This document shows, piece by piece, positions 9,760-21,195 of a DNA stretch of 64,000 nucleotides. The translations under genes and the position numbers were made by a program. The notes beneath the pieces were generated by a model. That model searched no databases. It was not told where the DNA came from and saw only the letters and a program-made list of their open reading frames with translations. The DNA lies in assembly GCF_042453785.1 (NCBI RefSeq), contig NC_091675.1:5034501-5098500 (forward strand), in the 5' to 3' direction. Origin of the DNA: Malus domestica. Lineage: Eukaryota; Streptophyta; Magnoliopsida; Rosales; Rosaceae. Position 1 is the first letter of the stretch; each line of letters opens with the position of its first letter.

Positions 9760-12364
9760 CTATATACTGTAGTTACTACTCGCATGTTGGATGTCTCTAG
9801 AAAGAACTGTTTATGAATCCGTAATGAACTTTTAGTCTTTTACCTTGTTTGCTATCATGCTATAATAGTAATGCATCCTTGACGTTTTAGATAAAAGACT
9901 AGTTTTAATTAAGAAACGATGTAAGTAGTGGATTGCGCCTTGATGATTAGGCTTTTTATCTTTAACCCATTATATCTCGTGTTTAAACTCTTTGTTTTCG
10001 TTTACTATAGATTAGTGTTAGCGTAGAATGTTGTTGAACTAAAATTAAAAAAAAATTGATGGTGTGCGATGTCTCTATTTCTTTTTTCTTTCATGAAGAA
10101 AATTTGTATTGACAAGAAAACAAGTTTTGAAGACTCGAAGTATTAAGAGTCTGGTCCCTGAGATTTGTATAACTCATTACTTTGTTCCTTAACATTTCAA
10201 ATCAATAAAAGTGGTCCCTAAGATTGTTCACCATCTATCATTTTGGTCATTCCGTTAAAAACTCTATTAAGTGTTCCAGTTCTCTTGGCCGGAAGTTTGG
10301 GCAATTTTCAAAGCTTCGTAACTCAATCATTTCTTAACCAAATTCGACCCATAATACATCAAAATGAAGATAGAAAAGTGTAAAATAAGATTATACCTAT
10401 TTGGAAGCCCAATGGCTGCCGGAGATGTCCGTAAAATAGCCTCAAAGTTGACTGGTCCGAGGGAAAACTGAAAAACTCACCGGAAACTGGGTAAACTTTA
10501 AACGTTCATAACTTCTTCAATACACAACGAAAACAAGTGATTCAAAAATGAAAATCATACTTCTCGATGAGACAAAGAGAATGATACCTTTTTTTGCATG
10601 GCTAACTTGCCGTGGTTTGGCCGGAAAACGGCTCGAAAGTGGCTAACTCTGATGGTATAAGATCAAATCCATATTACCCTTGGAGTTCCGCAAAGAGCAA
10701 AAAACAAATTCAACGTACGGATTTTTCCATTTCCACAGATTTCCTCAGTTTTCCATTTGTTCTTGTGCATTCAATCATAATATTTGTGAGTGTGGACTTG
10801 GCAAGCATTGAAAACAAAAAAGAAGTGAACAACCTTCTTTCTTCCTTTGAGATGCTAAAAGTCCAAATTAGCATACATTTTAAAAAGACCGCAACAAGAT
10901 TTTTAAATCGAAAAGTCAATTGGCGTGAATTGGAATTCATCACTTTGATATCAAAATTAATAGCGAAAACAAATTACCTTTTAGTTGATTATTAAATAAC
11001 TTTTGACATCAAACAGTGTTTGACATTATCAAATGGAGAGAAAACTTCAAAATATGTCAAAGTGTCATATAAGTCGTCAAATTTAAACTTTATATTTAAA
11101 ATTTGATATCTTTTTAAAGATATTATGAAACTCATCTGCAACCAGTCGACTAGAGGTATCTTCTTCTTCTTAAAACTTCTACGATGTCTACTGAAATTCA
11201 TCCTTATAAACAATAGTCGATCTGAAATTCATCCATATAAACATTTATTTGCACAACTAACACATCAGATAAACCCCTAAATTTGCATATTCTACACTAT
11301 TGATGATTAAAGATTCCTCTTTGTAAAACTATCTAGATTCATCTATAGCATATGAACGAGTTTTGAAGACTTGACTCGTGAAGCGCGCAGCAAAGATAAT
11401 TTGGCCAAACCATGACCTACTACGACTATCTCTATCATTTAATTACAAGGTTGGAAAGAATCCCAATAATCAACTGCTACTAGAGTTTAAACTCTAAACG
11501 TTATGCTTTGTAATTTTGCTATTTTTCACTATCACACATTCGTGTTTAAATCTGACTTTTAAATAAAATATGTGCATAAATCATTTCCCTATAATTAACT
11601 TGTACCACAAAGTAAATTTTCAATACATCATTTGACGAACAAGGTTTAAGATTCAGCGCATCAAATCATTTGGACCCAGTCAAGCACGTCCAGCAAAGAC
11701 AAATTGTCAAAATAAAGATCCATCTTCTTCAATCAATGAAATCCCACTTGACTATATATGCACTGACTAAGAAAATAATCCTTCCCCATACTATAGGCCT
11801 GACTAGTGAGGTTTGTTTCACGGTTCGTAAGTCGTCCATCTGTTTTCATGCATTTCAATAAATATTTTCACCCTAATTATGATTAGCAATTAAACCCATA
11901 TGGAAATTTTACCCTTCCTGTATCATAGATACAAGTAACATATAATTTCCATTTCCTGTATTATATATACACATATATATATATATGTGTGTGTGTGTGT
12001 GTTTGATAAAAATAATAGGCAGATCTTTTTTGTATATAAAAACCCTTTGTACAATCACTTATTTTGCATCAAATAATATTTTTGAATTTGCTTATGTGGA
12101 ACCTAGTCAATGAGTTTTATTCAAGTAAAAAAATTATGTTGGGTTTTACATTAAGAAACTTGTATTTCAAGGGCTAAAGTTATATTTTATTGATTTTTTA
12201 GAGAGAATTTTCATATAAAAATTTACAATATTAACAGTTTCGATCATAAATACAATTTTTTGATAACGAAGCACGGATTATTCTGCGAAAGAACTCCTTC
12301 TCATCATTTGAGAGACCAAGCTATTTCCTCGACTAATTAGTTGACTAACAATGCTTTCCCTCCC
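9760..12364. other. Intergenic region, repeats only
   Basis: No gene is supported. Positions 10140-10720 read like dispersed retroelement-derived sequence (phrases such as GTGGTCCCTAAGAT and CGTTCATAACTTCTTCAATA), but no LTR ends were found. A 127-codon frame at 10612-10995 has no family resemblance. The last few hundred bases should hold the promoter of the receptor kinase gene that starts at 12419. Confidence 0.5.
11962..12002. repeat. (AT)n(GT)n microsatellite
   Basis: A compound dinucleotide run (about 9 AT units followed by about 8 GT units) in the upstream region of the first receptor kinase. Likely length-polymorphic. Confidence 0.9.
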
Positions 12365-12371
12365 CTATAAA
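12365..12371 (+). promoter_or_regulatory. Candidate TATA box of the first LRR receptor kinase
   Basis: CTATAAA lies 48 bp upstream of the ATG at 12419, a spacing compatible with a very short 5' UTR. This is prediction from sequence only. Confidence 0.5.
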
Positions 12372-12418
12372 CCCCATCTTGTAGTTCCAAATCGAAAAGC
12401 AAAACACAAAGCCAAGAG

Positions 12419-15400
12419 ATGGATTTCCACTTCCATCTATTGCCACAACTTTCCACATTTTCTATTCTTCTGATATGCTTTTTTGTGACCATAGAGTCAG
12501 TAATTCCAAGCATTTCCACAGACAAAGAGGCCTTGATCTCATTCAAATCAACGGCCAATCTCCCTCCATATTTCTGGGACCAAAGCTCATCCCCCTGCAC
12601 CAACTGGACTGGAGTTGTATGCAACAAACATGGCAAGAGAGTCATTGCTCTTGACCTCTCAGGCTTGGGACTCACAGGCTCCATAAGCCCTCACATTGGT
12701 AACCTCTCCTTCCTCCATTCCCTCCAACTCCATAACAACAAATTAACCGGAACAATTCCCACTCAAATTTTCAACCTGTTTCGCTTGAGGTCACTCAACG
12801 TAAGCTCCAACACCCTACGAGGTTCACTTCCACCAAACATAACCCAATTGATGGCACTCGAAATACTTGACTTGTCCTCAAACAACATCACAGGAATCCT
12901 CCCGCAAAACCTTGGACAGTTGAAAAATCTCCAAGTCCTGAATTTGGCACGAAACAATTTTTTCGGTCCGATCCCACCATCGATTAGCAACCTTTCATCC
13001 ACCCTCACAAATTTGAATCTAGGTACAAACAGACTCAGTGGTACTATACCTAGTGAATTAGGTCACCTCCATAAGCTCAAAGAACTCGACCTCGCCGTTA
13101 ACCAACTCACCGGGACCATTGCCTCATCCATATACAACATTTCCTCTCTAGTTTTGTTCACTGTGGCTTCAAACCATCTGTGGGGTCAGATTCCTAGCAA
13201 TATTGGTGACACACTTCCAAATCTTTTGTACTTCAGGAATTGTATCAATCAATTCACAGGAAAAATTCCTCCTTCTCTACACAACATCTCTGGACTTCGA
13301 TCAATTCGCATGTCTAACAACTTTCTTGAAGGAACAGTTCCACCAGGCCTCGGAAATCTTCCCTTCCTGGAAATGTACAACATTGGCTTCAATCGGATAG
13401 TTAGCTACGGTGACAATGGTCTTAATTTCATTACTACTTTGACAAACAGCAGTCGCTTAAGTTGGCTTGCCATTGATGAAAATCGGCTGGAAGGCCTAAT
13501 TCCAGAGTCCATTGGCAACCTCTCCAAGGTTCTGTCAAAATTGTACATGGGAGGGAATCGAATTTACGGTAACATACCTGCCTCAATTAGTCAACTCAGT
13601 AGTTTAACTTTGCTAAATGTGAGCTACAATTCAATTTCTGGTGAAATCCCATCAGAAATTGGGCAGCTGAAAGAGTTGCAAATGCTTGGTTTAGCAAGAA
13701 ATAAATTGTCTGGCACAATTCCAAACTCCTTAGGTAATATCATGAAATTGAACCATATTGATTTATCTGGAAACTATTTTGTTGGCCATATACCCCCTTC
13801 ATTTTCAAACTTCCAGAAATTGCTTTCCATAGACTTATCTAACAATTCGCTCAACGGAAGCATTTCCGGAGAAATATTTCTAAACCTTCCTAGTTTGAGC
13901 ACTATTCTCAATCTGTCTAACAATTTCCTGAGTGGAGCTTTGCCTGAAGAATTAGGATCTCTAGCAAGTGTTGCCACTATTGACCTCTCTAGCAACCAGT
14001 TTTCGGGGTTGATTCCCAGCTCAATTGGAAAGTGTACAAGCTTGGAAGGATTGTTCATGGCCAGAAACAAACTTTCAGGCCCCCTTCCAAATGCTCTTGG
14101 AGAAATGAGAGGTCTTGAGATTTTAGACCTCTCCTCGAACCAACTATCAGGCTTTATTCCTGATAAACTTCAAGACCTACGTGTCCTTCGATACTTGAAC
14201 CTCTCATTTAATAACTTAGAAGGAGTGATTCCAAATGGTGGAGTTTTTAAAAATATCTCTAGTGTCCATCTTGAAGGCAACCCTAAGCTATGCATGCATT
14301 TCCCATGTGTGAAACGTAGGAGAAAGGTACTTGTTCGAGTTCTTATCACTACTGTTGCCTTGGCAACGTTGGCAACATGTATTACAGTTGGTCTTTTGCT
14401 ACGTTTTAGAAAAAGAAGAGGCTCAGGCGGCAAAGCAACAGAAACTAATTCTGGTTTGCTACTAAAAGGGCAACATCAAATGGTCAGTTACGAAGAGCTA
14501 CGTGGGGCAACTGGGAATTTCAACCCCGAAAATTTGATTGGAACAGGGAGCTTTGGGGCTGTATACAAAGGTCTTTTGAGAGAAGGAACTGAGGTTGCAG
14601 TGAAGGTGCTTGATATGAAAATGACAGCATCTTGGAAGAGTTTTATGGCAGAGTGCGAAGCATTGAGGAGCGTGAGGCACCGGAATCTTGTTAAACTGAT
14701 CACCTCTTGCTCCAGCTTGGACTTTAAAAACATGGAGTTTCTTGCTTTGGTTTACGAGTTTTTGAGTAATGGGAGCTTGGAAGATTGGATTAGAGGCAAG
14801 AGAAAAAATGCAGATGGAGATGGGTTGAACATTTTTGAGAGACTAAATGTGGCCATTGATGTGGCGTGTGGATTGGATTATCTGCATCATGACTGCGAAG
14901 TTCCGGTTGTGCACTGCGATTTAAAGCCGAGCAACATTCTTTTGGATGGAGATATGAATGCAAAGATCGGAGATTTCGGGCTGGCGAAGCTGCTGATGGA
15001 GAGTACAGTGATTGCGCAACAGTCACTTAGCTCCACACATGTCCTGAAGGGTTCTATAGGATACATACCCCCTGGTTAGTACTAATTACACAGTTCTGAA
15101 CTATTTCTCACTTGAAAGAATGTTTATTTATTTTTCAATATGCCATATGATACATGTCAATCATTGGTCGATTTTCGTGATAAGTAACACTTCGTACCAG
15201 TTAATCACGGGTGTCAAGTAAATTTGCTTGCTTTTTAATATACTAACTTGGAGAATGAATACCACACTGTAGAGTATGGTATCCACCAGAAACCCTCGAC
15301 AGCGGGTGATGCATACAGTTTCGGTGTAGTGTTGTTACAGCTCTTCACCGGGAAAAGCCCCACCCATGAAAGTTTCACAGGAGATCAAAGCATCATCACA

Positions 15401-15634
15401 TGGGTGCAGTCAGCCTTCCCTCACGACGTGATCAAAGTGCTAGATTCCGAGCTGCTAGACGATCTCATCATCACAGAAGTAGAACATAATTGCCTCATCT
15501 CAATCATTGAGGTTGGCCTCTCTTGCACGTGTGCTTCTCGCGACGGACGCATAAGCTTGAGGGACGCCCTTCACAAATTGGAAACTGCCAGAAAGACCCT
15601 TCTCAGCGCAAAGAGTGCCAAGCATCAATATTAA
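12419..15634 (+). CDS. LRR receptor-like kinase, class XII (Xa21/EFR-like), non-RD, 1,005 aa
   Basis: Exons 12419-15074 and 15273-15634, 1,005 residues. Order: signal peptide (about 1-30), LRR N-terminal cap with SSPCTNWTGVVC, roughly twenty-two 24-residue LRRs to about residue 610, a membrane span at about 636-662, a basic juxtamembrane stretch, then a Ser/Thr kinase. Visible kinase residues are the GTGSFGAVYKG loop (about 708-718), VAVK, HCD at 832-834 and DFG at 852-854. Cysteine in place of arginine before the catalytic aspartate makes it a non-RD kinase, a class tied to pattern-triggered immunity (Xa21, FLS2, EFR). The single intron falls inside the PPEYG codons, as in family members, with a TACTAAC branch-point match at 15241-15247. 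A tandem paralogue lies at 25587. The ligand is unknown; it could equally be a developmental receptor. Confidence 0.93.
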
Positions 15635-16354
15635 CAACAATTGCAAGTTTATGTACTGATTATGTTGGAAAATAATAGTATTTGGGTTATTATTCGGGTT
15701 TTCTTTTAAGATTAGTTTTGGGTCTAGCCTATTAGTATTAGGGTTATGTTATAAATATAATGTCATGTAACTATAGAAAATAAGTTAGTCACAATGTGGT
15801 CGTATCGGTGATTTGTAGTCATCTCTCTCGTTTCAATTAATAAAGTTATATTATGTCTGTTTGTTATGTATATTCTCATTTTCAACTGATTATTGGTGAT
15901 TTTATAATTTCAAATGCAATAAAATTAAAAGAAGGAAAACAATGTTTAGGAAATGATTTGAGAATTGAAAATTCACGGCTAATATATTATTTGATGTTGT
16001 CATATTCGAAAGTGAATTTTTTTGTAACTTTTCGAGTAGTTTTGAGCGATGAACACAAAGTTTTGCCCTATCAGGCTTGAGCCCTTTGCTTTCGGTAACT
16101 TAGTTGACCGTTTCTGTATTTACACGCTCAAACTTATTTCATCATAAGCACTACAAGAAAAGTGAGCAAAGTCACTAATATATTGTCACCAATTAATTAT
16201 GATGTCCGTTGCTTAATTACATTTTTGTCACCAAAACATCATTGGTATGCATTACTCTTAGAGTCACTATTTCTATTGGCAATCGGAGAGTAAGTTTAGA
16301 TTTGTAATATTTTTGCTACCAAAGTCAATTAGTGTCTAAAATAATAGTATTACT
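15635..16354. other. 3' flank of receptor kinase 1; orphan CACTA-like terminus
   Basis: The 3' UTR probably ends shortly after the AATAAAG polyadenylation-like signal at about 15838. A CACTACAAGAAAA motif at about 16149 resembles a CACTA terminus, but no matching partner end or 3-bp duplication was found. No gene is seen. Confidence 0.5.
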
Positions 16355-17483
16355 TAGGGGTGGGCAAACGGGTCTAGGAACCACGGGGCAGGCTGGGTCT
16401 AGCCGGTTAGGGGCGGGTACAAGTTTTGTAAACTCAAAATGGGGCGAGTCCATGTAATTGGCGGGGCGGGGCGGGTCTAAATTTCTGAAAAACCGGGTAC
16501 CCAGGCCCAGATCGTTTCCACCGTTCATATATAAAGATTAAATCTCTACCATTCATTTCTACCCCTCTTTCTCTTAGTCGCTGACTCTCGCCTCCTCTCT
16601 CAACTTTTCCAGGATCCATCCTCTCTCAAGATGGACTCTTGCCTACTCCACCGTTTCCTCAGCGCCTACTCCACCACTTACTCCTCCTCTCGTTGAAGCC
16701 ACGGTTGTCTTCATCGGTGCTACCCCAACCCCATCTTCTCTCAGATCAGAGTCGTCGCTCCCCTCTCCCACTTGAGTCGAGTCCTCTTGTGAACACCACC
16801 ACCGCTGTCGAAACCCCCTCCATGAAAGACGCCTTCTCCAAATATTCTGATTACCTCAACAATCTTGTAATCCCTAATTTAAACTTCACCAATTTGCAGC
16901 TCTGCAAGCAACTCGAAGGTTTGTAGAATGACAAGCGGGAAAGGGTCGTAAAAGCAAGTCGCGATATCACCATTAATAGCTAAAAGGTCATCTTTAAGGT
17001 TCACATGTAATAAAGCTGCGACCTTTTGCTTGAAATTTTGTTTTTGTTTTTTGGGTTTTGGATTTTGGTTTTTTTTTTAATAATTTTATTTATATCATCA
17101 CTGAAATGATGTTGCTGTGGAATTTGAACTTGAATAGAATCAGTAAACATAACAAAAAGGAAGTTCTGCAGAAAGCTGAAAAGGATTTAGTAGCTGTGAC
17201 GGATTAGTACATTTCCCAGCTTGTTAAAGTGATGCAGGCTAAGTTTTTTCTTTTATTACTGTTACTCTGGGATTCTTTGAGAAAACTTGAAGCTTGAATT
17301 GTTTTTGTTTTCTGGATGATTTGGAAAATGGGCGAAAAAAAAGGACCCTTGTACCTGGCCCAAACCGGTCCATTTGAAACGGGCCGGGTTAGATCCGATT
17401 TCTATTTTAAAATTTGTTACATCCGGCCCGTTTCTTTTACACCCCGGTTCGGTCCGGTCCCTTCAAAATTGAGCCCAGCCCTA
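16355..17483. mobile_element. Non-autonomous hAT element (1,129 bp) carrying a host gene fragment
   Basis: The ends are short inverted repeats: left TAGGGGTGGGCAAAC, right the complement of TAGGGCTGGGCTCAA. A perfect 8-bp target duplication, GTATTACT, flanks it at 16347-16354 and 17484-17491, diagnostic of hAT-type transposition. No transposase is present. The interior holds exons and introns resembling translin-associated factor X (see that entry), so it is a Pack-type element that captured genomic DNA. The GC-rich sub-ends (GGGGCGGGGC and CCGGCCCG words) are typical of this kind of plant hAT element. Confidence 0.85.
16822..17235 (+). pseudogene. Captured fragment of translin-associated factor X (TRAX/TSNAX-like)
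   Basis: TRAX pairs with translin in the C3PO endoribonuclease complex. Plus-strand segments read MKDAFSKYSDYLNNL (16822-16866), NDKRERVVKASRDITINS (from 16927) and RISKHNKKEVLQKAEKDLVAV (about 17138-17197), the N-terminal region of plant TRAX. Between them GT...AG introns are kept (16867-16926, and about 17007-17137), so the capture was of genomic DNA and not of a processed transcript. Stop codons interrupt two segments (after ITINS and VTD), and the remaining two thirds of the gene are absent. An upstream frame from about 16639 may be the captured 5' leader. The family call is from remembered sequence. Confidence 0.72.
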
Positions 17484-17604
17484 GTATTACTCTATTTGAG
17501 TCCCAATAAAAAAAATTAATACTCCAATTAAAAAATGAAATTTAATACTTCAAAATAAAATAATATAAACTTTCTATCTCTCTCTCGTGGTTTTTAAATT
17601 TTAA

Positions 17605-18174
17605 GGGTGTAGTCAATTTGGATTTCAAAGGATTTTAATGAACTTTTTTAAGTGATAGATTTCGAAAGATTTTAATAGATTCTACAATTTCATATAGATT
17701 TTGATAGATTATTATGGATTTTTATGGATTTGTAAGGATTTCTTATTTGACTTCTACAACATAAATTTTTTTCTCAGTGCACAATCTGAAAAAGACATAA
17801 GCATATATATATTTGTATGGAAATATAAATCAATCGAATATGTCTTTCTCTCTCGCATTTGAATTGTGATTTCTTTACAAAAAATAATTTTAACTAGCCA
17901 AAACAAGTAGTGCTTCTTAAATCAAATGTCTCAAAGTGGAGAGAGAGAAAGAAAATGGAGAGTGAGAAACAAAGATCGAGTTGCAAAGTGGAGAGAGAAA
18001 GAAAGCAAGGGGGTTGAAAATAAATTTTAGGGGTGGAGGTAGGATTTTGTTATGTTTACAATCCCTTCTCAAATCCTACAAAATCTCCTATTGAAAGAAA
18101 TCTTTCAAAATCTATGAATTTATGAATACCCAAAGTATTTTAAAATCCTTTAAAATCCTCATTTGACTACACCC
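17605..18174. repeat. MITE-like inverted-repeat element, about 570 bp
   Basis: The left arm starts GGGTGTAGTCAATTTGGATT. The right arm ends with ATTTGACTACACCC, its imperfect complement, and ATTTTAAAGGATTTTAA-like words recur in both arms. The centre is AT-rich with purine (GAGA) runs and has no coding capacity. I could not identify a target duplication, so the superfamily is open. Confidence 0.65.
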
Positions 18175-18529
18175 CCTAGAAGGTTTTCGAAATTTTATTA
18201 TTTTATAATTTATTCTCTTTTTGGAGGTAGGATTTGCTACGACTATTTAAACATTTTTGAGGTTGTATATGAATTATCATTCATATCATTCAACACTAAA
18301 CTTTGAGGTTTTCTCAAATTTTTATGGATTTCATTTGCTAATGGATTCTAGCTTAAGATTTTCGTTTGATTTCAATGTATTACAATGCATCATTATCTCT
18401 CATCATTATTTCATCACATGACAATTAGTCATTAGACAGATAATACACTTTCTGAACACATAGCAAATGTTTATTTGAAAGTTAAGCTATTAGGTCTAAA
18501 AGTTAGTTGCATGAGAGAATGTGTGTGTT

Positions 18530-18630
18530 ATCATAATGCTGTAGTTTAGTTTTAGGCCAAAGAGTCATCATAATGCTGTAGTTTAGTAGGCCAAAGAGTC
18601 ATCATAATGTTGTAGTTTAGTTTTAGGCCA
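18530..18630. repeat. Short tandem repeat, three units of about 33-37 bp
   Basis: Three consecutive copies of a unit beginning ATCATAATGCTGTAGTTTAG. The middle copy lacks four bases. Non-coding. Confidence 0.85.
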
Positions 18631-18647
18631 GCCTCCCCCCCAAAAAA

Positions 18648-18801
18648 AGGAAAACTAATGAAAAATGCTTGAAAACTTTGAGTTTTAATGATAAGGACAA
18701 AATAAAGGGTAAAGTGAATAGTACCAGGATTGACTTTTTAGTGTAACAATGTGGTTTTTCGTTAAAGTGAACAGTACCGGGTGCTTTTCTTTAAAGTTCC
18801 C
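18648..18801. repeat. MITE family B, copy 1
   Basis: About 150 bp containing AAAACTTTGAGTTTTAA, GTGAATAGTACC and GTGAACAGTACCGG. Homologous copies lie at 39357-39495 and 62441-62583. All three share order, length and the two XGTGAAxAGTACC words. No target duplication was resolved. Confidence 0.75.
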
Positions 18802-19155
18802 AAAAAAAAAACCCACTCCACCCCACACAATAGGTTGACCCAAAGTGAAGGCCATCTTTAAGCCCATCACATAATGAATTGAGCAAAAAATCGGCTTACA
18901 TAACGCCAGGCTGACGTCAGCCATATGAATTTTTTTTTTTTTTTTGCCGTTGGCGCGTGGGATACATGCAAACGTGGGCCCGTGTTCCAGCATTTAAAAA
19001 ATAATAAATAAATAAAATGTCATAATCTTATCGTGGGCCACGTTTCTACTTTTAGGCTATTGGATTTCATCATTTTTTAAATCCAACGGTCTAGATTAAT
19101 TAATTTAATAAAAATTGTTTAAAAAATATAGAAAAAAAGGATTATATATATACAC

Positions 19156-19354
19156 GGAGATGGATTGTTTGCCCTCCCCTTTCCATACCCTCATGTTTTA
19201 TGCGGTCACGGTTAAGCCACGTCAATATTTTATATTAATTTTTTTATAAAAATAATAAGACAAAAAATAAATGTTGACGTGGCTTAACCGTAACCGCACA
19301 AAACATGAGGGTATGAGAAGGGTATGGAAAGGGGAAGGCAGACAATCCATCTCC
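19156..19354. mobile_element. Foldback MITE family A, copy 1
   Basis: Near-perfect long inverted repeat: GGAGATGGATTGTTTGCCCT at the left and its complement at the right, with a CACGGTTAAGCCACGTCAA core in both arms and an AT-rich loop. Flanking 9-mers (TATATACAC and TATATCTAC) match at 7 of 9 positions, compatible with a decayed 9-bp duplication. Related copies: 51012-51231, 61970-62160 and 62916-63105. Confidence 0.85.
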
Positions 19355-19573
19355 TATATCTACCTAACCATATTTCACAAAAATGGTACTTTCAGAAAAT
19401 AACAGGTGACATGACAAGATTGGTTAAAAATTCTATACAAAATTTTTAAAAAATTATTTTTTTATTTTATTAAAAAATTAATAATATTTTAATACGAATT
19501 GACTAAACTCTTGGCCAGCTCATTTTTTTAGGGGTAGAGATACACTTGGCCAATTATTGTTCATTGGAGTCAA

Positions 19574-19837
19574 GTAGGAGTAGCCGAAATTGAAGGAAAG
19601 ATGAGAGAAAATCGGTTACGGTGGTTTGGACATGTGCAAAGAAGGCCTACTGACGCTCCGATTAGAAGATGCGACTATGGGACAGAGGTTCAGGGCCGAA
19701 GGGGTAGAGGAAGACCTAGGAAAACTTTGGAAGAGACTCTAATAAAAGACTTAGAGTACTTGGATCTAACGAAGGACATGACACAGGATCGAGCACAATG
19801 GCGTTCTAAGATCCATATAGCCGATCCCACTCAGTGA
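19574..19837 (+). pseudogene. RTE-type LINE reverse transcriptase C-terminal tail, left copy
   Basis: Reads KMRENRLRWFGHVQRRPTD, then GRRGRGRPRKTLEETL and IHIADPTQ with a stop at 19837: the conserved C-terminus of plant RTE LINE ORFs. It starts directly after the 19564-19573 duplication, so it is 5'-truncated at insertion. Downstream it continues into sequence different from the right-hand RTE copy. Confidence 0.8.
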
Positions 19838-20097
19838 CTTGGATTTTCCAAGTCTCCAACCGAGAAGTTTTCCTCACTCGGAAAATTAAGGGAACACTAC
19901 CCCAACCTACATGCTCCACTCAGAAAGCTTCAACATACAAGCTTCAACAAAAGAAAATTCAAAGAACTTAGCGAAGAAGGCTTTGGTGTATTTAACACAA
20001 TACGTTGAAATGAAGGAAAGCTTATTTATTGATATCCCCGATAAGCTACAAATATGTACATATACATGAGTCAAAATAAACACACAAGAGGGAGCCT

Positions 20098-20778
20098 TCA
20101 CAAAGGTTGCTTAGGAGAAGTCTCAACAGTCGGTAGAGCCCCAGAAAGAGAAGGCACCGGAGGGGGATCATTTGGAGCCTCAGTACTGGACAGAACCCTA
20201 GAAGGAGGAGGCATCAGAGGTTGATCATTTGGAGCTTCATTACGCGGTACAGCCCCAGAAGACGAAGGCAATAAATGCCTTTGGAACAAACCCACAAATC
20301 TCTGATGATCAAGTAAAACTTGACCATCAGTTTCCTTCATCTGGTCAAGCTTCCTCTTCATGTTTGTAGCATAGTCATGTGCGAGCCGGTGCAACTGTTT
20401 ATTCTCATGCTTGAGCCCTCTAATCTCCTGTTTGAGACTCATCACTTCAGCCGCCAATGATTCAACTTGGCGGGTTCGAGCAAATAGGCGTTGGGCCATA
20501 TTAGACACAGAACCTGCACACTGAACACTGAGAGCCAGCGAATCCTTAACAGCTAACTCATCAGACCGTTTGGAAAGTAGTCTGTTATCTTTGGGAGTGA
20601 GAAGGTTCCTGGCCACCACCGCAGCGGTCATATCATTCTTCATCACGGAATCCCCAACGGTAAGAGGACCAGTAGGGGAGACGAAGGATGGGCGCCATAT
20701 GTTGTCTGGAGAAGGCGGGGCTGCCTCTTCAACAAGGTTCAAGTCAAAACGACGGTCGGAGGGGCCAGACATTTTCAA
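20098..20778 (-). CDS. LARD-internal ORF, 226 aa, coiled-coil, unknown function
   Basis: An uninterrupted 226-codon frame starting MKMSGPSDRRFDLNLVEE. Three parts are visible. The N-terminus is acidic and proline-containing (about 1-45). The middle (about 100-165) is a leucine-heptad stretch with VESLAAEVMSLKQEIRGLKH and ENKQLHRLAHDY that should form a coiled coil. The C-terminus (about 175-226) is a proline-rich tail with three imperfect repeats of the type SSxGAxPxxEAPNDxP. No enzymatic motif, signal peptide or membrane span. It lies inside a LARD-type retroelement body, on the strand opposite to the LTR piece. I believe similar ORFs are repeated in Maleae genomes, but that is memory. It is either an element-encoded protein or a captured host fragment. 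Confidence 0.5.
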   Translation of the reverse strand: MKMSGPSDRRFDLNLVEEAAPPSPDNIWRPSFVSPTGPLTVGDSVMKNDMTAAVVARNLLTPKDNRLLSKRSDELAVKDSLALSVQCAGSVSNMAQRLFARTRQVESLAAEVMSLKQEIRGLKHENKQLHRLAHDYATNMKRKLDQMKETDGQVLLDHQRFVGLFQRHLLPSSSGAVPRNEAPNDQPLMPPPSRVLSSTEAPNDPPPVPSLSGALPTVETSPKQPL

Positions 20779-20935
20779 AGGCGTTGAAGAGAGAAGAGGT
20801 CGGACAAATCAAGATCTTAGAAGTGCAAGAATGAAGCTTCTACTGGTGGAGATTCAAGTGTGCTTTGGAACTTAATGCCAGCCCTTATAAAAATCTGCAC
20901 TCGACGGAGCCTCAGAAATCCAAGAGGCGCCTGCT

Positions 20936-21195
20936 CAGAAATCGAAGAGGCGTTTGCTTGCTCAAAAGCTGGGCTGCTTAGAGATCACGAGGGTTGATCT
21001 CAGAAATCGAAGAGGCGTTTGCTTTCTCAAAAGTTGGGCTGCTCAAAGACCACGAAGGCTGATCTCAGAAATCGAAGAGGCGCTCGCTTTCTCAAAAGCT
21101 GGGCTCCCCAGAGACCACGAGGGCCGATCTCAGAAATCGAAGAGGCACCTACTTTTCCAGCCTTGTCAGCACCTATCACACGCACACTCAGCTTT
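20936..21195. repeat. 65-bp minisatellite inside the LARD body
   Basis: Units starting CAGAAATCGAAGAGGC recur at 20936, 21001, 21066 and 21131, an exact 65-bp period, with AAAGCTGGGCTGCTCAGAGA in the middle of each. The same unit also appears singly at about 21985-22060. Confidence 0.92.

Noticed and set aside
16149-16354. CACTACAAGAAAA motif considered as a second CACTA element
   Set aside because: No matching right terminus and no 3-bp duplication found. Kept only as an orphan terminus-like motif.
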